Source of the DNA: SZAS-18 sp038322235
Lineage (GTDB): Bacteria; Verrucomicrobiota; Verrucomicrobiia; Chthoniobacterales; SZAS-18
Direction of reading: 5' to 3'
NCBI GenBank assembly: GCA_038322235.1
Contig: JBBQFQ010000017.1
Span: 1 to 64,000 of the forward strand
Length of the DNA stretch: 64,000 nucleotides
The position numbers were made by a program, and so were the translations under genes. The notes below the pieces were generated by a model. The model was given only the letters and a program-made list of their open reading frames with translations, searched no databases and was not told where the DNA came from. This document shows positions 17,350-25,407 of the stretch, in pieces (within the stretch, counting starts at the first letter, position 1; every line of letters begins with the position of its first letter).

Positions 17350-18135
17350 TCAAAAGACGCCGACCTGGAGCATGTTGATGAAGGTGTCGAAACCGATCAC
17401 GGTCGTGATCGTGTTCACCACGCTGTTTGTGGTCGCCCGGCCGACCCCGGCCGCGCCGCCTTTGACCGTGAGTCCGCTGTAGCAGGCGATCAGAGCGATC
17501 ACGAGACCGAAGAGCAGCGCTTTCAGCATGCCCTGTACGACGTCCTTCAGAATCAGCGCCTCGAGGACGAGGTCGGAAAAGACTGCCAGGTTGATGTTGA
17601 AGGTGAGCATGCAGATCAGGTAGGTGCCGAGGAGCGCAGCGAGGTTTGCCGCGACGACCAGGCAGGGCATCAGAATGACGAGGGCCACGACGCGCGGCGC
17701 GACGAGAAAACGGAGCGGTCCAAGGCCCATCGCCTCGATCGCCTCCACCTCTTCGCTGACGGTCATAGTGCCCAGCTCGGCAGTGTAGGAGGCGCCGATT
17801 CGCGCCGCGATGATGACGCTCGTCATGAGCGGCCCGAGCTCCCGCCAGAATGCGATCGTAATCAGTCCGGGCACCAGCCGTTCCGTGCCGAAGGTTCGCA
17901 GCTGGTACCCCGTCAGCAGCGCCATCGTCAGGCCCAGGAAAAACGAGACCATCGCGACGAGGGGTACCGAGCCGAGCCCGGCGCGGTCGGTCTGCTCGAA
18001 AAAAATCTTTCGCCGGAAGGGCAGGCGCCCGCGGCGGATGTGCTCAAACATCTCCGCGACCATGTCCAACAGCATCCAGACCAGACTGCTGATGGCGGCG
18101 AGAAACCCAAAGATGTAGTTACCGATCGCTCCCAT
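17350..18135 (-). CDS. mlaE: MlaE-family ABC permease
   Basis: The 261-aa inner-membrane protein has an N-terminal amphipathic segment and about five to six hydrophobic helices. MlaE-family signatures are VSFFLGLTMALLTGYQLRTFG, RELGPLMTSVIIAARIGASYTAELGTM, EVEAIEAMGLGPLRFLVAPR and the C-terminal GLTVKGGAAGVGRATTNSVV. It forms the membrane channel of the Mla phospholipid transporter. It is the first gene of the minus-strand mlaE-mlaF-mlaD-thioesterase operon and is divergent from glnB across a 294-base intergenic region. Confidence 0.95.
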   Translation of the reverse strand: MGAIGNYIFGFLAAISSLVWMLLDMVAEMFEHIRRGRLPFRRKIFFEQTDRAGLGSVPLVAMVSFFLGLTMALLTGYQLRTFGTERLVPGLITIAFWRELGPLMTSVIIAARIGASYTAELGTMTVSEEVEAIEAMGLGPLRFLVAPRVVALVILMPCLVVAANLAALLGTYLICMLTFNINLAVFSDLVLEALILKDVVQGMLKALLFGLVIALIACYSGLTVKGGAAGVGRATTNSVVNTITTVIGFDTFINMLQVGVF

Positions 18136-18305
18136 TACCGATTTTTGGCCTCCGTCCGCCTATCGTTTTTTTGCCAGCGTGAGTTCGTGGGGGCTTGGCG
18201 GGTGGACACATTCAGACAGCGCCCCGGGCGTGTCTGCAGGGGACATGAGGCGAAACCCCGCCGGAATCAAGCAATGATCGGGGTCCGCGCCCGTCACGCC
18301 GAACG

Positions 18306-18321
18306 TGGCACGGCCGTTGCT
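18306..18321 (+). promoter_or_regulatory. sigma-54 (RpoN) promoter upstream of glnB
   Basis: TGGCACGGCCGTTGCT matches the RpoN consensus TGGCACG-N4-TTGCW at every conserved position. It keeps the diagnostic GG (18307–18308)–N10–GC (18319–18320) spacing. Transcription would start near 18332, about 100 bases before the P-II start codon. P-II and other nitrogen-control genes are classic RpoN targets, so context and motif agree. No clear NtrC-type enhancer palindrome is visible upstream to 18136. Confidence 0.85.
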
Positions 18322-18429
18322 AGGCCGATCGTGTCCAATATCATCGAGGGGCGGGGCCGGCACTTTCGGGGGTTTGTGCCTGCCCTGCCCCGCAAGCCGC
18401 CCCCGCCCGTTTCCGCCGTGACATCCATC

Positions 18430-18759
18430 GTGAAAAAACTCGAGGCCATTATCAAACCCTTCAAACTCGACGAGGTGAAGGAGGCACTCCGCGAACTAGG
18501 TCTCGATGGCATGACGGTCTCCGAGGTGAAGGGTTACCAGCCACGCGGCTGCGGCCGCGGCGGCGCGGGTGATCTCTCAGACCTGCTCCCGAAATTCAAA
18601 ATCGAGGTCGTCGTGCCGGACAACCTGGTGGAGCGCGCCGTCGATAATGTCCTCGCTGCCGCCAGCACGGGCCTGAGCGGCGACGGACGCGTCTTTATCA
18701 GCACCATCGAACAGGTCATCCGCATTCGGACGGAGGAAACCGGCCTGGCGGCGATCTGA
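18430..18759 (+). CDS. glnB: P-II nitrogen regulatory protein with altered T-loop
   Basis: The 109-aa product from the GTG at 18430 begins MKKLEAIIKPFKLDEVKEAL, the family N-terminus. It contains GMTVSEVKG, LPKFKIEVVVPDN, the B-loop TGLSGDGRVFIS and a C-terminal RIRTEETGLAAI, all typical of trimeric P-II proteins that sense ATP/ADP and 2-oxoglutarate. The T-loop is unusual: between EVKG and LLPKFK it reads YQPRGCGRGGAGDLSD. That is about three residues shorter than E. coli GlnB and has no Tyr51 uridylylation site. Another in-frame GTG at 18418 would add four residues. It has its own sigma-54 promoter; no amtB or glnA gene is adjacent. Confidence 0.9.
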   Translation: MKKLEAIIKPFKLDEVKEALRELGLDGMTVSEVKGYQPRGCGRGGAGDLSDLLPKFKIEVVVPDNLVERAVDNVLAAASTGLSGDGRVFISTIEQVIRIRTEETGLAAI

Positions 18760-18771
18760 CCACCGCGGCAA

Positions 18772-19428
18772 TCAGGCGCCGGTGAACATCCGACGCAGGT
18801 CGAGGCCCGGAAGGCCCGCGACGAGCACGTGCGTGTTGTCGCCTTGGGACCAGCTCGCCGTGGGCAGTCCGCCAATGGTCTCAAACTCCGGCTCAACCGC
18901 CGGAGGTGGCTCGGACAATTCCCGCCCGCTGATCGTGAAGAGGTGGATGCCCCGGCGTTGCGAATCATAAAAGCAGACCACGCTGAAGCGCTGGCCCTGC
19001 CAGTGGAATGCCTTGCAGCCGATCGGCCCGAAGCCCATCCGCGACCGGAGATCGCCAGACGGCCCGGGAACCCGCGCGCTTTCGAGCCAGTGTTGGAGTT
19101 CGGCGAGCTCTCCGGAGCGCAGGTCGAGCGGCAGCTGGGCCGCCGCGAGGTGGGGTGTCGTAATGGTCGCCACCCCGATCCGGAAATCCTCGAACTCCGC
19201 GGTGATCGGTTCAGCGACGACATCTTCCGTCGCGGTGGTGCGCCCCACGAAGTCGGCGAACCATTTTGACTTCGATTCCGCGGTCAGCCCTTCGTTCGCC
19301 GCCGCCGCGATGATCCGACCGAAAAGATCCGGACGCGGCAGGAAGGAACGAAACGCCTGTCCGATCTGCTCGTCGAGACCGTCGCGCGGTGGAATCACCG
19401 CCTCAGATGATGGATCAGAGGCGCTCAT
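18772..19428 (-). CDS. putative anti-sigma factor without membrane segment
   Basis: The 218-aa product overlaps the end of the ECF sigma gene by 4 bases (ATGA), the usual sigma/anti-sigma arrangement. Its C-terminal half (AFHWQGQRFSVVCFYDSQRRGIHLFTISGREL, then ASWSQGDNTHVLVAGLPGLDLRRMF) resembles the C-terminal domain of membrane anti-sigma factors in this group. I see no hydrophobic helix anywhere. It would then be a soluble sigma-binding protein or a reduced derivative. The N-terminal 60 residues are helical and could bind sigma. Function is inferred mainly from position. Confidence 0.6.
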   Translation of the reverse strand: MSASDPSSEAVIPPRDGLDEQIGQAFRSFLPRPDLFGRIIAAAANEGLTAESKSKWFADFVGRTTATEDVVAEPITAEFEDFRIGVATITTPHLAAAQLPLDLRSGELAELQHWLESARVPGPSGDLRSRMGFGPIGCKAFHWQGQRFSVVCFYDSQRRGIHLFTISGRELSEPPPAVEPEFETIGGLPTASWSQGDNTHVLVAGLPGLDLRRMFTGA

Positions 19429-19925
19429 GACTTCGGGCGGGTGTGGCTGAGAAGGGTCCGGAGTTTGTCCCGGCCGCGGGCGAGGCGGGACATCACCGTC
19501 CCGATCGGAATGTCCAGCGCCTCGGCGATTTCCGCATACGACATGTCCTGGAGATAAAACATGGCCACCGGTGCTCGGTAGACTTCATCGACCTGCTGCA
19601 GCGCCGCGAGGGCGAGCTGGGCATCGATCTTGTCCGAGGCACTCGCGGCGGGCGCTGGTGCGGGTATCTCATCGAGCTCCCGATCCTCCATTCGATCCGC
19701 CTTCCGGCGGAGCGCCAAAAATTCCCGATGCAACGTGGTGAAAAGCCAGGTCTTGGCCTTTGTGCGATCCCGCAACTGGTCGCCGAAGCGCGCCCATTTC
19801 AGAAACGTTTGCTGCGTGAGGTCGGCAGCCGTCGTCTCATCGCGCGCCAGACTCATCGCGAACCGGCAGAGCGGCACGTAGAACGCCTCGACCAGGCTGT
19901 TGAATTCGTTGGGGGCGGTAACCAC
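19425..19925 (-). CDS. ECF-family RNA polymerase sigma factor
   Basis: The 166-aa product from the GTG at 19925 (MVTAPNEFNSLVEAFYVPL) carries region 2 (ARDETTAADLTQQTFLKWARF, KTWLFTTLHREFLALRRK). It also carries region 4 (LQQVDEVYRAPVAMFYLQDMSYAEIAEALDIPIGTVMSRLARGRDKLRTLL), the compact ECF layout. It directs RNA polymerase to a stress or envelope regulon. Further upstream the frame reads through the heptamer repeat at 19935–19983, so that part is leader, not protein. Translationally coupled to the putative anti-sigma gene. Confidence 0.88.
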   Translation of the reverse strand: MVTAPNEFNSLVEAFYVPLCRFAMSLARDETTAADLTQQTFLKWARFGDQLRDRTKAKTWLFTTLHREFLALRRKADRMEDRELDEIPAPAPAASASDKIDAQLALAALQQVDEVYRAPVAMFYLQDMSYAEIAEALDIPIGTVMSRLARGRDKLRTLLSHTRPKS

Positions 19926-19934
19926 GGAGAAAAT

Positions 19935-19983
19935 GAACGTCGAACGCAGAACATCGAACTTCGAACTCCGAACTTTGAACAGC
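19935..19983. repeat. GAAC heptamer tandem repeat
   Basis: Seven consecutive 7-base units begin with GAAC (GAACGTC, GAACGCA, GAACATC, GAACTTC, GAACTCC, GAACTTT, GAACAGC), followed by GAAATCG. The array lies just upstream of the ECF sigma start codon, between it and the end of the protease gene. The same unit type recurs at 63829–63985 upstream of dnaG. Confidence 0.85.
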
Positions 19984-20043
19984 GAAATCGCGAGATCCCT
20001 TCGGCGTCGGCCGATCGCCAAAGTCAAAGCTCGAATCCCCGGC

Positions 20044-21630
20044 TTACTTCCCCGCCTTGGTGCCCCAGAGGAGCATCGTATCCGGCGAGCCCTGACTGCG
20101 GACCCCATTGTCCGTGAGGATTTCGTCGGTCGCCGCGATCAACGCCGCGCGCGGAAAGACGAGCGTTTCCCCCCCGCGCTGGGCGAATTCGATGGTCACG
20201 AATTCCTCCGTCAGATCCCGCAGCACCTCGACGAGATGCGGGAGATTCTTGATCGCCCGACCGTTGATGTTCTTGACGACCTGAAGCGCCGGATTCCCAT
20301 AACCCTTCGAGAGCTTGTGGGGAAAAAACGGCGATGTGACCACGACGAGGTGCTCCCCGTCGAACGCGGGCTTGTCCATCATGCGGGTCACGAGCGGACT
20401 GCTGTACAACCCCCGCGACGCGCTCAGGCCCTGCCCCTGGCCCGCGCGACCCAAACCCGCGACGAACTGGGTGGTCGCTTCGGAAAAGACGAGGGGGCCA
20501 AAGACGAAGTAAGACGGATACGCGCCATCGAGTTCCCGCACGAGGCGGGGTGCCCGCGCCGGCACCGGCACGCTCACCGTCATCTCCTTCCCCGCCCGCA
20601 CGATCGTCAACGGGACCTTTCCGTCCCGCGCGGCCCGCTGGACATGATACTTGAAGTAGACCCGGAGATTGGTCCCGAGCTTGATCATGCCCTCGTTATC
20701 GACCGGCAGGTCCCCGATCTTCCGAATCACATCCCATTCCTTCAGCGGATAGGCCGGAGTCGATTCAAAGGGCTGATGGACGACCATCCCTTCGACGGAT
20801 TTGTCGAGTTTCAGAAAGGAACGCAGCGCCGGATTCTCGAGCGTCTGGCAGTCGTCGTGCAGCGCCGGTTTCCCGTCGTAGCGGCCGTCGGCAATGTCGG
20901 CGAGGAAGAGCGCGATCTCCTCGCACGGGATGATGTAGCCGATGTTTTGGGCGTTCCCCAGCGCGCTGAACGCGAGACCGATCATCTTCTCCCCGACGAC
21001 CACGGGTCCGCCGCTGTTCCCCGGGTTGATGGCTGCATCGATCTGCACGCGGAGTCCGGAGACGGGATAATTGTACCCGGTGAACTCGATGCGCGAGACG
21101 ATGCCCTTCGTAATCGAAAGGCTGGTGCCGCCCTTCGGGTACCCGTAGGCGAGGACCATATCCTTGATCTCCGGGAGCGTGGTCGCCTGTTCCAGCGGCG
21201 GATGGGTATCGAAAAACGCATCGTCCTCGAGCTTGAGAACGGCGAGATCGATCCCCGGCGCGATCGCCTCCACCGTCGCGGAAATCTTGTCGCCCGCCTG
21301 ATTCGCCTGGACCTGCACCTGGCTGGAGTACTGCACGACGTGAGCGTTCGTGAGGATGCGCCGACCCGGAATGACCACGCCGCTGCCCGTTGCTTCACCG
21401 GGACCCTGCTTCGTCCAGGGCTTGAAGGGATCGGGGTAGCGGACCGTGGAGAAGACTTTTACGACCGCGTTCTCGACCACGCTGGACTTGGCCGGCGCGG
21501 GCGCCGCCGGGCTGGCCGACGGCGTCGCCGCGGGCGTCGGTTCCTCCGGGGTGGCCGCGTGAAGCGAGGAAACGGCGAGGGCGAAAAGCGCGGCGAAAAC
21601 CACGCGGGACCGACGAACGGGAGTGTCCAT
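20044..21630 (-). CDS. secreted DegP-type serine protease
   Basis: The 528-aa product from the ATG at 21630 has a signal peptide (RVVFAALFALAVSSLHA) and a Pro/Ala linker. A trypsin-like S1C domain follows with all three catalytic residues: His in ILTNAHVV, Asp in GIDLAVLKL and Ser in INPGNSGGPVV. The C-terminal 300 residues contain PDZ-like segments (EWDVIRKIGDLPVDNEGMI; YGNPALQVVKNINGRAIKN). It probably degrades or refolds proteins in the periplasm. The length is larger than DegP/DegS (about 350–475), because of an extra middle domain between the two PDZ-like parts. Confidence 0.9.
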   Translation of the reverse strand: MDTPVRRSRVVFAALFALAVSSLHAATPEEPTPAATPSASPAAPAPAKSSVVENAVVKVFSTVRYPDPFKPWTKQGPGEATGSGVVIPGRRILTNAHVVQYSSQVQVQANQAGDKISATVEAIAPGIDLAVLKLEDDAFFDTHPPLEQATTLPEIKDMVLAYGYPKGGTSLSITKGIVSRIEFTGYNYPVSGLRVQIDAAINPGNSGGPVVVGEKMIGLAFSALGNAQNIGYIIPCEEIALFLADIADGRYDGKPALHDDCQTLENPALRSFLKLDKSVEGMVVHQPFESTPAYPLKEWDVIRKIGDLPVDNEGMIKLGTNLRVYFKYHVQRAARDGKVPLTIVRAGKEMTVSVPVPARAPRLVRELDGAYPSYFVFGPLVFSEATTQFVAGLGRAGQGQGLSASRGLYSSPLVTRMMDKPAFDGEHLVVVTSPFFPHKLSKGYGNPALQVVKNINGRAIKNLPHLVEVLRDLTEEFVTIEFAQRGGETLVFPRAALIAATDEILTDNGVRSQGSPDTMLLWGTKAGK

Positions 21631-21706
21631 GCGACCGCAAGGACACCACAGCACCGCGGGAATGCGAGGCGGTTTTCTGTCGAAAATCGACCCTTAACGC
21701 AAACCT

Positions 21707-23449
21707 CTACAACCCAAGAAGTTCCTTGAGATAGCGCGGAGCCGGGCTGCCGTGAGCGAGGAGTTCGTCGTGGTATTTCCGGTAGCTGAACGCCGCGCCC
21801 TGCTTCTTTTGGGCCGCCGCGCGGAGGTCGAGCATCTCGGTCGTGCCGACAAAGTACGTGGAGAGCTGCGTCGACGTCAGGCGGGCCCGAGTCCATTTCG
21901 CAACTGCTTCGCCTTCCTCCTGAAATCCATCCTCGAGCATCAGATCGAGCGCCTCCTTCTCCGTCATCGCGCCCGCGTGAATCTTCTGGTCGATGATCGC
22001 ATTGATGATCAGGCGCAACCGCATCTTGAGCTGGTGCATCTTCACTTCCGGCCCACCGAACCCCTGTTCCGCCATGACCTGCTCGCCATAACACGCCCAA
22101 CCCTCGATCATCGTCCCGCTCGCGAAGATGGCCCGGACCAGCGTGCGGGCGCGAAACGCATTCGCGTGCGCGATCTGCAGGTAATGGCCGGGCATCGCCT
22201 CGTGAATGCTCAGTTCCTGAAGCCCGAATTGATTGTACTCGCGGTAAAACGATTCCACCCGTTCCGGCTTCCAATCGGACGGCGTCGGGGAGATCGCGTA
22301 AAACGTGTCCGCATTTTTCTCGAGTGGGCCGGGAGAATCGCAGTAGGCAATCGTCACGCCGCGCTTGAACTCGGGCATGACGATGATCCGCAGCGGCTCG
22401 GTGGGAACGCGCACGAGGTCCTTCGCCCGCACGAACTCGGTGATCTGCTTCAAACCGCTCTCCGCCTGCGGGACGATCGTGTCGTTCGTGGGGTGCTGCT
22501 CCGCGAGTTTGCCGAGGACCGCGCGGCAAAGTTGCTTCGGCTCCAGCGCCGCGACTTCCGCGTCGGTCTTTGCCGGGAAGAGCTTTCGATAAAGCGGCCG
22601 CGCGGTTTCGTACATCGCCGCCTGGGTCGCGCGGAGGTCGGCCTCGGCGCGCGCGAGCACCTGCTCCTTGTTCAAATCCGAATCGAGGGAAAACCGCAGC
22701 TTCTTCTGGAAAAGCGCGTCGCCGATCCGGAAATCCCCGTCCGAGCGCGGCAGGAGATCCTTCTCCATCCAGGCCTTGAAATCCTCGAGCGCCTGCCCAG
22801 CGGCCGCCTGCGCGGCCGCCACGCTCTTGCGACGCTCCGGGGTCGCCTTGGCGAGGAGTTCGTCGAGACCACTGCGCACGAGCCCGATCGTGCCTGCGAG
22901 TTGCTTGAGGGTGATCTCCGTGTGCAGCTTCGGCGGATGCCGGAGGTTCTCCTTCGCTTGGGCGACGATCTGCGGGAACAACGCCAGACGGGCTTCCACG
23001 CTGCGCAGCCGATCCTCCGCGGGGGCAAACTCGCGCGCGGTCAAAAGGTAGATCCCGCTCGAGAGCGTTTCGTTGTACGTCAGCGGGTTCCAAGCCCACT
23101 CTTTCAGTTCGCTTTCGCCGAAGATAACCGCTTCAACGTTCAGGCGGAGAATTTTCAGATCGACGGCGTTCTCCTTCGAGAGCTTCGCCGCGTCGATCCC
23201 ATCGAGATCCCTCAGCAGCGCGCGGCATTCCTTCGTGCGCGACTCGCTCGCCGCGACGCTGAAATCCGGCAGGAGATGGTCGAAGCGGTGATCGCCCAGT
23301 TGCGTCGCCTCGACCGGCGAGAAGGCGAGGTAACGTTCGATGAACGCCTTGGCCGAAGCTTCGAATTTTTCGTCGGCGGGACTCGCGCCGACGCGGCAGC
23401 ACGACAGCACGGGGGCGAGCAGAACAGCGAGAAGGGGGCGGAATCGCAT
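21707..23449 (-). CDS. DUF885 family protein (putative metal-dependent peptidase)
   Basis: The 580-aa product has an N-terminal hydrophobic signal (LLAVLLAPVLSCC, possibly a lipobox) and then the DUF885 fold. The family hallmark HEAMPGHYLQ is present (about residue 400), with downstream GWACYGEQVMAEQGF supplying a likely third metal ligand. The C-terminus KYHDELLAHGSPAPRYLKELLGL is also typical. Members are probably zinc carboxypeptidases or related hydrolases, but few have been characterised. It is followed on the same strand by the protease gene 76 bases away. Confidence 0.85.
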   Translation of the reverse strand: MRFRPLLAVLLAPVLSCCRVGASPADEKFEASAKAFIERYLAFSPVEATQLGDHRFDHLLPDFSVAASESRTKECRALLRDLDGIDAAKLSKENAVDLKILRLNVEAVIFGESELKEWAWNPLTYNETLSSGIYLLTAREFAPAEDRLRSVEARLALFPQIVAQAKENLRHPPKLHTEITLKQLAGTIGLVRSGLDELLAKATPERRKSVAAAQAAAGQALEDFKAWMEKDLLPRSDGDFRIGDALFQKKLRFSLDSDLNKEQVLARAEADLRATQAAMYETARPLYRKLFPAKTDAEVAALEPKQLCRAVLGKLAEQHPTNDTIVPQAESGLKQITEFVRAKDLVRVPTEPLRIIVMPEFKRGVTIAYCDSPGPLEKNADTFYAISPTPSDWKPERVESFYREYNQFGLQELSIHEAMPGHYLQIAHANAFRARTLVRAIFASGTMIEGWACYGEQVMAEQGFGGPEVKMHQLKMRLRLIINAIIDQKIHAGAMTEKEALDLMLEDGFQEEGEAVAKWTRARLTSTQLSTYFVGTTEMLDLRAAAQKKQGAAFSYRKYHDELLAHGSPAPRYLKELLGL

Positions 23450-23500
23450 GGTGCCGCGAGAATCGCCGAACCCGCCAGCCCTGGCGAACGCGAATTCCGC

Positions 23501-23836
23501 CTACGCCTTCGGCTCACCATCCTTGCGCGCTGCTGGGATGTAGTCGGTTTGATTCAGGCCGAGGCAGATCCCCAGGGCGACGATCAGGAGCGGCACTTCC
23601 ACCGAAATCCGCAGACCCGCGAACCAGCGCAGGATCGAGCACAGACACGCGAACAGGAGCATCGCGCCCGGCACGAAGCTTTCCTTGTGGAAGCCCCGGC
23701 CCGCAAAGATCGCGACCCCGCCCGCGCCCAGGCCGAGCGTCCACAAAAGGCGCGTGGGGGGAATGATCTCGAGCTCGTTCATGAGCCAGAGGAGACCGAA
23801 GGCGACGACGATGATGGGAGCGATGAATTTCCGCAT
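23501..23836 (-). CDS. small membrane protein, DUF5668/LiaI-like
   Basis: The 111-aa product has four hydrophobic stretches (about residues 3–20, 28–46, 55–73 and 78–97). The opening FIAPIIVVAFGLLWLMNELEIIP followed by RLLWTLGLGAGGVAIFAGRG resembles the paired-helix LiaI/LiaF-type N-terminal domain (DUF5668), where a 'G..LLL.N.G.i' motif precedes 'WP..li..G'. Such proteins usually have a regulatory or envelope-stress role. It is followed by the DUF885 gene 51 bases downstream and diverges from the SDR gene. Confidence 0.6.
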   Translation of the reverse strand: MRKFIAPIIVVAFGLLWLMNELEIIPPTRLLWTLGLGAGGVAIFAGRGFHKESFVPGAMLLFACLCSILRWFAGLRISVEVPLLIVALGICLGLNQTDYIPAARKDGEPKA

Positions 23837-23938
23837 GACTCCTATCTGCCCCCGGCCGGGCCCCGGGGGCGAGTGAATATTTCGGCCTCAGCCGGACGGT
23901 CCGGCGCCGCAGACGCTCGAGCCGTGCTACGATCTGAC

Positions 23939-24811
23939 ATGCCCTTCGTAGCCGCTCCGGCCCGGCGATCGTTCGTGCTCATCACCGGCGCGTCGACCGG
24001 CATCGGCTACGCCACGGCGCTCCGGCTCGCTGGGCGCGGGATCGGCGTCTTCGCCGGCGTGCGCTCGGGCGCCGCGGCGGCCACCCTAGAATCCGCCGCT
24101 TCCGGGATCACCCCGCTTCGGCTCGATGTCACTTCCGCGACCGACATCGCCACAGCGCTCGAATTCGTCGGACAGAGGATCGGAAACGGCTTCCTCTCCG
24201 GACTCGTGAACAACGCCGCGATGGTGAATCCGGGGCCATTCGAGACGCTCGGGGTCGATTCCGTCCGGCGCGTCTTCGAGGTAAACCTCTTCGGCGCGAT
24301 CGCTCTGACCAATGCCTTTCTGCCCCTGCTCCGCGCGGCCGCGCAGGCCGGCGGACATCCGCGGATCGCGAATGTGAGCAGCATCGGCGGTCGGATCGCC
24401 TTCGCCTTCACGGGGGGATACGACGCCTCGAAGTTCGCCCTCACGGCGTGGAGCCAGTCGCTCCGGATGGAGCTCCGGCCCTGGCAGATCCCGGTCGCTC
24501 TGATCGAGCCGGGCACCACGCGGACCGCGATCTGGCCGAAGGTCGCCGCCGCGCTCGACCGTGCCGACGACGCGGAAGCGCAGCGCCTCTACCCGGAGGC
24601 CCTGGCGGCTCAACGCCGCGCCGTCGCGCAACTTAGCCGGATGGGGAGCACGGCCGACCGCGTGGCCTGCGCGATCGAACACGCCTTGTGCTCGCGCTGG
24701 CCGCGATCGCGCTACCTGACGGGGAATGCGCGCGTTCTTCGCGCGCTAGCCTGGCTCCCGGATCGGTGGCGCGAAGCGCTGCTCGTCCGGGTGCTCCGCT
24801 TGCCCGGGTAA
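23939..24811 (+). CDS. short-chain dehydrogenase/reductase
   Basis: The 290-aa classical SDR has cofactor motif TGASTGIG (residues about 15–22), NNA in VNNAAMVNPGPFE, the catalytic Ser in NVSSIGGRIAF and YxxxK in YDASKFALT. The pattern and the C-terminal extension resemble retinol-dehydrogenase-like or 11-beta-hydroxysteroid-dehydrogenase-like SDRs. The substrate cannot be inferred. The ATG at 23939 is chosen because it starts just before the first strand; a very long frame upstream is only antisense to the DUF885 gene. Confidence 0.93.
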   Translation: MPFVAAPARRSFVLITGASTGIGYATALRLAGRGIGVFAGVRSGAAAATLESAASGITPLRLDVTSATDIATALEFVGQRIGNGFLSGLVNNAAMVNPGPFETLGVDSVRRVFEVNLFGAIALTNAFLPLLRAAAQAGGHPRIANVSSIGGRIAFAFTGGYDASKFALTAWSQSLRMELRPWQIPVALIEPGTTRTAIWPKVAAALDRADDAEAQRLYPEALAAQRRAVAQLSRMGSTADRVACAIEHALCSRWPRSRYLTGNARVLRALAWLPDRWREALLVRVLRLPG

Positions 24812-24814
24812 CGA

Positions 24815-25288
24815 TCAAACGCCGTTGCCGATATGCAGGACGACAAAGTCCGGCAGCTGCACGCGCACGTTGTCGGGTGGTGCATTGTTGATCTCGTAGA
24901 CCGAATTTCCCACGAGAGTTTGCTGCTGCGTATCCCAGAACATGACGCTTTTCTCGCCCTGGTGCCCGCGCTCCGGCGGGGTGAAGACGCAGAGGTAGCG
25001 CGCCCCGCTCGCCGCGATGAACTCCCGCTCGGCCGGCGTGAGTCGCGCGAAGTAGTTCGTAGAGCGCTTCGTGGCGGTTGCGATCTGTCGGGGCGTCGCT
25101 GCCTTTTTCCCGAGGATCACGACTTGGTCTGACCGGGGCCGTTCCTTCGCGGCCGGATCCGCCGCGACGGCGCCCCAAGTGCGGTTGTTCATCCCACTGA
25201 CGATGCTGCCCCCCGGCGGGAGGGGAGCGGAGGCGCAGGCGCCGAGGCAGAGCGAGAGAGCGAAAACGGAGAGAGAGCGAATGAGCAT
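24815..25288 (-). CDS. putative lipoprotein, 157 aa
   Basis: The N-terminus is a clear lipoprotein signal: basic start, hydrophobic core and lipobox LCLGAC with Cys at about residue 18. The mature region has a helical TPRQIATATKRSTNYFARLTPAEREFIAASG segment. Strand-rich sequence follows (RYLCVFTPP, SVMFWDTQQQTLVGNSVYEI, FVVLHIGN). Family not recognised. It converges with the SDR gene (3 bases between the stops) and diverges from the secreted protein gene at 25408. Confidence 0.65.
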   Translation of the reverse strand: MLIRSLSVFALSLCLGACASAPLPPGGSIVSGMNNRTWGAVAADPAAKERPRSDQVVILGKKAATPRQIATATKRSTNYFARLTPAEREFIAASGARYLCVFTPPERGHQGEKSVMFWDTQQQTLVGNSVYEINNAPPDNVRVQLPDFVVLHIGNGV

Positions 25289-25407
25289 GGAAGGTAGCGA
25301 AAGATCCCTATACGGGCTGAGCGGCGCTGGCAGATGCCGCGAACGTCAGAATTTTCTCCGGGCGGATTTCGATTGTGCGGGCGGCTACGAGCAGGAGATT
25401 TCCAATC

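Noticed and set aside
18040..18429. Long N-terminal extension of the P-II protein
   Set aside because: It contains the sigma-54 promoter and reads as non-conserved sequence; P-II proteins start at MKK.
21752..23938. Very long open frame antisense to the DUF885 gene
   Set aside because: It is the mirror of a high-GC gene with conserved motifs; its translation is Arg-rich and not protein-like. Only its last part (from 23939) is a real SDR gene.
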